Both the position numbers and the translations under genes were made by a program. A model generated the notes under the pieces. That model was not told the DNA's origin and made no database searches. It saw only the letters and a list, made by a program, of their open reading frames with translations. A stretch of 64,000 nucleotides of DNA from Panicum virgatum (Eukaryota > Streptophyta > Magnoliopsida > Poales > Poaceae), in contig NC_053141.1 of NCBI RefSeq assembly GCF_016808335.1, forward strand, positions 25,534,261-25,598,260, given 5' to 3'. Position 1 is the stretch's first letter; every line of letters begins with the position of its first letter. Positions 58,525 to 64,000 of this stretch are shown piece after piece.

Positions 58525-60165
58525 TGCAAGCGCACAAAATCACCGCTGTAGCACTTCACCTTGGAGTATTTCAGGGTATCATGATTTTTCTCAGGGAAGT
58601 ACTATGGTAAAGAGTATCGAAGAGGAGTGACAAACTTTACTAGAGATATCAAACTACTAACTTTGTGGGGGTAAGCCTGATAGTTAAGATAAGATAATGG
58701 TCAAGCGATGACCGTCTGATACAGGAGACTCTAATCCTTAAAGAGGTAAGCAGCTAGGAGGACAACGAGCGAGAAAGACTCCTAAAACACTTCTAGACTA
58801 TCGAGCTAGCCTCTTTAGACTAAACCTTGATTCTAACTAGTTATCGGGAACCTAGAGCTTACTTCAGCGGCCTCAGGAAAGGACTAAGACTGGGGTGAGA
58901 AGAGAGTCCAACGGCAGTCGTCAACTACTGCTATAAAAGCACCCGAACGTGGTGGAGTACAAAGGACGGACAGGGCTGTCACCACCTACCGCCTACTACA
59001 ACGATATCGTGGGGTGGAACACACTTTCTAGCTAACACTGAGCTCAGACACCACGTCCGTACTTGGTGTTAGGATTTCTCTTGCCGCGAACAAGAGAAAT
59101 CGCCCTCAATCTAGGGAACTGACTTGAGCTCCCTAGTCCGGGCGAGAAAACTCGTAAGGTAAGATCTCGATAAACAAGAAATATACAAAGCATAAGCTAG
59201 AGGAATTACTTCCGCATACAAGCAAGATAACTTGGAAAGATAAATAAATGCGGAAAGTAAAGTTGACTCGAAAAGATAAAGAAGATAACTTATACTGATA
59301 AATGTCAAAGGAAAAGATACAAGAGCTTATACCGACTTCCGATGATGACTCCGGAATCCCGAGACAAGCTCGACTCGACTCTAACTCCGAGACTACCAAA
59401 CCTACTCTAGAAAGTAAAAGTGAGAAGAGAAAACTGCTTTGGTGTGTGTTGAGAGTGAGGCTGTTGCTCACTATTTATAGTGCTCCAAGGTCAGTACGAG
59501 GTGAGCACGTGTGTTGTAAGCAACTAGGGCGGTTGATGTAACTGCCACGCGAAGTTGAGCATGAGGCGCTGCAAAGTGGGGCTGGCCAGCCTCCCCTAGT
59601 CTGGCCGGCCTGGGGATCCCACCATCTGGCCACCGACTTTTTGTGGACGGCTTGGATTGGCTCCTGGAGGTCGGTGGAAAAGGATTGGGTCCAAAGCACG
59701 TGATTGATAGGCTTGCCAGCCTCTCCTAGGCTGGCCGGCCTGGGGTTGGCTCATCTCGGCTATTCGTTTCACCAACGCATCAATCAATGGTTGCGCATTC
59801 TTTCTCAAGTCGGTTTGGGTCTTGAAACTGAGTTTGGACACTGAATGTGGACCCAACCTTCCATTGCTCAAGCCTTTCAGTCTTTTTGATCAAACCAACT
59901 TGCAATCCATGGTTTAGAGGCTTTGTAAACATGTCACTTAGCTCCTGTACCGAAGACGTGGCATGGTATGTTGAGGTGCCAGGCTGATCTGCCTGAGCTT
60001 TCACCCATTTTTGCTCATTTTTGGTATATTAGTTCCTGCAACCACAACTCATCCAAAACTTGTTGCACTTGTTACAAATAAGCAAAATATGTATGGAACA
60101 TAGTAAAAAGCTCATGTTAATCCTGAGAAGTTGACAGTTAAAATGGGAAATAATGGTCGTCAACA
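58525..60165 (-). mobile_element. Insertion 1 in the LINE (1641 bp, LTR-like ends)
   Basis: On the minus strand it starts TGTTGACGACC and ends GCGCTTGCA, the same ends as insertion 2. It breaks ORF2 between NNTEV and SIENASSVKAD. Inside, a minus-strand frame (60004-59780) reads ELSDMFTKPLNHGLQ, resembling the end of copia RNase H. Two GCTGGCCGGCC-type repeats lie near 59600 and 59725. No matching TSD was found. Confidence 0.65.
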
Positions 60166-61852
60166 GACACTCACTTCTGTATTGTTGGTGAACAATATGC
60201 TCGACTTTGCTTCACTAACTTTCTGGCCCGAGTAAGTACAATATCTATTCAAAATATCAATCAAACACTCTGCATTGTTCTTATCAGCATGCATTAGAAT
60301 TAATGAATCATCGGCAAATAACATGTGTGAAATAATAGGAGCTTCCCTGCACACCTTGACTCCCTCCAAATCCCCTCTTTCTTCAACACCCTTCAACATG
60401 CATGATAGACCTTCTGCAACTAGGAGAAAAAGGTATGGTGACAGTGGGTCGCCCTGCCTCAAGCCCCTTGTCGGTGTGATAGTGTTCGTTTCAACAGAAT
60501 TAAATTAGACTCTATACTTAACCGATTTAACACAAGCCATAATAAGTTTCACCCATCTTTGATCAAAGCCAAGCTTTAGCATAATTCTCTCAAGGAAAAC
60601 CCATTGAACTCTATCGTAGGCTTTGTGCATATCCAGTTTTACAGCACACAAACCCCTTTTCTCCTTCTTTTTCATTGTATGTATACATTCATAAGCCAAT
60701 AAAATATTATCTATAATCAACCTCCCCGGAACAAATGCACTTTGATGGTAACTTATAACATCTGGTAAAATGACTTTTAACCTACTCGAAAGGATTTTTG
60801 AGATTACCTTGTAGACTACATTGCATAAAGAGATTGGTCTGAACTGGGCCACTTTATCAGGATTCTCCACCTTCGAAATCATAACGATGGTAGTGTCATT
60901 CCACCCATCAGGCATCAAGCACTTCATCAGTCAGCTCTTCTTGCAACATGTTCCAAAAATGCTTAAAGAAATTTGCATGTAATCCGTCAGGGCTTGGGGC
61001 TTTAAGATCCCCAATGCTAAAAAGAGCTTTGTTGATCGACCTCCTCCCTGGAAAAAGGGGCTAAGAGAAGATGATTCATATCAGCAGTGACCATGCGATT
61101 TACATCCCTCAGTACATTTTGGTCGACCTCATGCACCTCAGATGTGATAAGGTTAGCAAAATACTCCTTCACCATCACATTCATCACCCTGACCTCCTCA
61201 TGTCTTACCCCAAGTTCATCTACTAGCCCCTTAACCATATTTCTTCTCTTCTGGGTTGACGCATATTGTTGGAAAAAACTGGTATTTCGTTCCCCATGCT
61301 TTAACCAATTTGCTCTAGCTCTTTGCACCTAGAAAATTTCTTCCTGCTCCGATAATAGCTCTAGCCACATGAGAATCTCCTTTTGTGCCGCTAGCGATTG
61401 ATCCGTTAGCAGTCCATGCCTCAACTTTCAAGCTATCTCTTCAATTTCTTCATACGATGAGCAGGTTTCTTCAAAACCTTCCGATCCCAAACATGAAGAT
61501 CTTTGTGCATTGCGTTCACTTTCTTCATCAAATTTGGTTTGTTTCCCTGCGCCACAGAACGAGCCCAAGCCGCCTGTATTATTTCCTCCACATTTTCCTC
61601 CTTCAACCATATAGCTTCAAATCTCTGGGGTCCCTCTATATGGAGGGAATGTCCCCTAGAACTGTTTGTATCACAATGAGGGGGCGATGATCAGATTTGG
61701 CCATCTCCCCATCTGTAAGTTGTGCATCTAGGAATAAGATCTTCCATTGTGTATTAGCAACTCCTTTGATCCAAGCGTTCCCTGATCCTTCCTTTTTGCG
61801 ATGTAAACACATTACCCAGATGTTGGTATTTCTTAACTCTTACAGAGAAGTC

Positions 61853-63130
61853 TGCAAGCGCACAGAAATACCGTTGTAGCATTTCACCCAGGAGTATTCA
61901 GGGTATCGTATTTTCTATGAGAAATGGAGGTGTAACGGTCTTTGAGTTTGGTCACCCAAGAGAACCAGAGGTAGGATAGCCTAGGCAGCATGGTTTATCT
62001 AAGGAAAAGGATCAAGGTTGGCTACACTCTGCTGCTATTCGTTTACTTCAGGCACCGGTCTGACCTTGGTCTGCCAAGGAATCTCCGGTATCGCTCTATG
62101 TCGAACCCAGGCGGGAGGGGGGACTACACTAATCATGTAGACTGTCTCCGTAGCGGACGGACAGGACTGTCACCACCTACCGTCTACCCCACAATGCCAG
62201 CTGAGCTCGAGACAAACAAAGGTAATCTAGGGCCTAGACACCACATAATCCTTCGATTACTACTCTAGCGGCGATCAGAGTTTACCCGTCTTCATCAGGG
62301 GCCCTCTACTAGAGTATCCGTCTCAAGAACGGAGGATGAACCCGCAAATGAATAACAACAGGGAATAACTTTACCAAGAACATAACCAAAAGATAAACTC
62401 AAGTACTTACTCAAATGATTCGTACCTGTCGAGGTACAAGCAGAAGAAGGATGCCGACAAGCCCGGCACTCCTCCACACTTCTCCTCACACACTCCCTAT
62501 CCTAATTTACATCTTTTCCCCACAAAGTGTATCTTCAATTGTGTTGTTGTGTTGAATGGGGGGCTCTCCTCCTTCTTATATAGCCCCTCCAAGGGTGGAT
62601 CCATGGTTAGACTTGCGAGGTGGTACTATGCACATCCGGGATGGATGTAGGAGAGCCGTGGGAGACTGCTAGAGAAAGCTGGGCCTGATTAGGCCCAACA
62701 AGGGGTCGGCTGGCCCCCTTCTGAGGTCTTTCGGGCTCATCTTTGGTCGATGTATTCCTTGTGGGCTCCTTGTGGGGATTGCGAGGTGCATTTCTGTAGA
62801 TATGTTGGTTTAGCATGTCATTTGGGCCCTAGGATCCATGTGTGCGCCGCTGAGTTTGTCGGAAGTGTCTTTTCTCTTGGGGTTGGGCTAATTTGCGTCA
62901 GGATGTGGGCCCTCTAATTCTTGTGTTCACGTAGAATGCTCTGATGTGTACCTTTTCCTTTGTTTGAGCACAGTTTTCAGCCGTATGCAGACATGGCTTC
63001 CTGTAAACAGAGATTCACCAAAACTTGTGGAAATGATTAGTAGAAAGTCCTAATTCTAGTTTGGTGTTTGTTTTTGCACAAATCTTTGCAAGAGTTGACG
63101 GTCAATTTTAGCACGTAAGGACCGTCAACA
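61853..63130 (-). mobile_element. Insertion 2 in the LINE (1278 bp, LTR-like ends)
   Basis: On the minus strand it starts TGTTGACGGTCC and ends GTGCGCTTGCA. The first 40 bp form an inverted repeat (TTGACGGTC...GACCGTCAA). It interrupts the endonuclease part of ORF2. No TSD is seen. A solo LTR of the same family as insertion 1 is the simplest reading. Confidence 0.65.
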
Positions 63131-63659
63131 CTAGAAAACCAATATCAGCTAGCTCACAATCCATAAGTGTCTTGGAATGCTTGCAGCCATGCTTGTGATC
63201 TGGCTTGACCTCCCTCCTTCTCATGGTGGAATAGAATCCCATTGAAGTCTCCTAAAGCCAACCACGGGAGGGAAAGATTGCCATGCAATGACCTCAAATT
63301 CTCCCACATCAAGTGTTTATGATCCCATCTAGGCTCTCCATAAATACCAGATAACCTCCACTCTTCATTGCCCTTGACCACCACGTCAATGAAATACTAG
63401 GAGACACCTTGGCACTGAATCAGTCTCCTTCCTCCACAACATGAGCAAACCTCCACTTCAGCCATCACTCTCATTAATGATGAAATGATCACATCCCAAG
63501 TGTCGCTTCAATTTTTCTGCCTTCGCTTTTCCCAGATGTGTTTCAGACAGAAAAAACATGTCTCGTCTCTCCAGCTTCTAGATATCCAAAAGTGCATGAA
63601 CTACTCGGGCACTAGCTAGGCCCTAGAAGTTCCAAGCCAGGATTTTCATTGCGCCCGGC

Positions 63660-64000
63660 CACTCTCCTTGACGGTGAGCGCCGATCTAACATTTGTTGTC
63701 GCAACATCATCATCCTCCATGACTCAGTTCCTTCTTGGCCTCTTCTTCTCCTATTCTTTTAGGGGTCTGATCGACGCCTCCTTCTGACCAGAATGCTCCA
63801 GAAGATTGACTCGCATCGCCACTCTTCCAGCACCATCTCCATCTGACCCCTCCCTTTTATTAGACCGAGTATCATCCAAGTCTTCATCTCCCCCCCCAAG
63901 AGAAGTTTCCATGTCTTCTATGTCATCCTCAACTCCATCTCCTCTTCCTCCTCCTCGTCCTCGCCCTCTACCTTGGCCTCTACCCCTTCCACCACATGAT
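63660..64000 (-). pseudogene. LINE ORF1, C-terminal fragment
   Basis: Just upstream of ORF2 on the minus strand is an Arg/Gly-rich run (GRGRGQGRGRGRGGGRGDG) followed by an acidic stretch. This resembles the region after the zinc knuckle in plant L1 ORF1 proteins. It begins outside the window and contains stops near 63750. Confidence 0.55.

Larger units (their letters stand above)
56106..63649 (-). pseudogene. LINE ORF2: endonuclease, reverse transcriptase, zinc-binding region, RNase H
   Basis: ORF2 starts MKILAWNF at 63649 and continues with DMFFLSETHLGKAKAE and LALGDFNGILFHHEK, endonuclease motifs. RT motifs are FRPISLCNVVYKVISK, HQSAFVPGRLIIDN, DMHKAYDRVQW, RQGDPLSPYLF and the catalytic FADDS (near 60315). 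Then come YLGLPMMVG, GWKEKLLSLGGKEILIK, a zf-RVT-like region (WHYNRNGMFSVKSAY, 57800-57516), and a plant RNase H-like end (APMAEAFALKEGLMLAQ, VAHELAKQ), stopping at 56106. Stops are scattered, for example near 60493 and 63612. Confidence 0.85.
56069..64000 (-). mobile_element. L1-type LINE (degenerate), 5' end outside the window
   Basis: The minus strand gives an ORF1 tail, then ORF2 with endonuclease, RT, zinc-binding region and C-terminal RNase H, then an A-rich tail (T-rich on the plus strand, 56069-56080). Many stops are present. Three later insertions break it (56182-56723, 58525-60165, 61853-63130). Confidence 0.85.

Noticed and set aside
1..64000. CRISPR arrays, bacterial operons or phage genes
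   Set aside because: The direct repeats found are tandem (84, 96, 137 bp) without unique spacers of even length, and all genes are of plant or plant-transposon type.

Overview
The window looks like a piece of a grass (Poaceae) nuclear genome, probably panicoid; the species cannot be fixed from sequence alone. The evidence is large GC-rich LTR retrotransposons of the chromovirus and Tat lineages, a SIRE-like copia gag, an L1-type LINE, and two intron-containing plant genes with GC-rich first exons. I see no bacterial-style operon, CRISPR array, rRNA gene or convincing tRNA gene.

About 1-46.8 kb is one pile of nested retrotransposons, resolved by terminal TG...CA ends and 5-bp target-site duplications (TSDs). 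The oldest layer is an LTR on the minus strand (pieces 24752-25737 and 46483-46823). It was hit twice. On the left, a plus-strand Tat-type element (19810-24751 in this window) was inserted, and into that a minus-strand Tat element (1-19809). Into that one went a full-length, apparently intact chromovirus A (3611-15309, TSD GGTAT). On the right, a gag-only copia element was inserted (25738-46477, TSD ACGTT). Into its LTR went a second, decayed chromovirus B (30724-45275, TSD TAAAT). Into the LTR of B went a 2.6-kb solo LTR (41906-44542, TSD GCGGC) of the same family as the oldest layer.

About 46.8-56.1 kb is a short gene island. A MITE-like element (about 47499-47769) precedes a three-exon plus-strand gene for a 214-aa protein of unknown function with an EAR-like LNLNLGL motif (48257-51521). 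It converges with a five-exon minus-strand gene for a mitochondrial GrpE/Mge1 co-chaperone (52690-55819).

About 56.07 kb to the window end is a degenerate L1-type LINE on the minus strand. Its poly(A) tail lies only about 250 bp upstream of the GrpE start codon. The LINE is interrupted by a 542-bp hAT-like insertion (56182-56723) and by two insertions that share termini (58525-60165 and 61853-63130).

The observations most worth following are: a spliceosomal-type intron inside the gag of both chromovirus copies; a conserved exon-like pair with a GC-AG donor inside the chromovirus LTRs; and an array of paired 13-bp palindromes, 22 bp apart and repeated every 96 bp, upstream of the TATA box in two copies of one LTR family.
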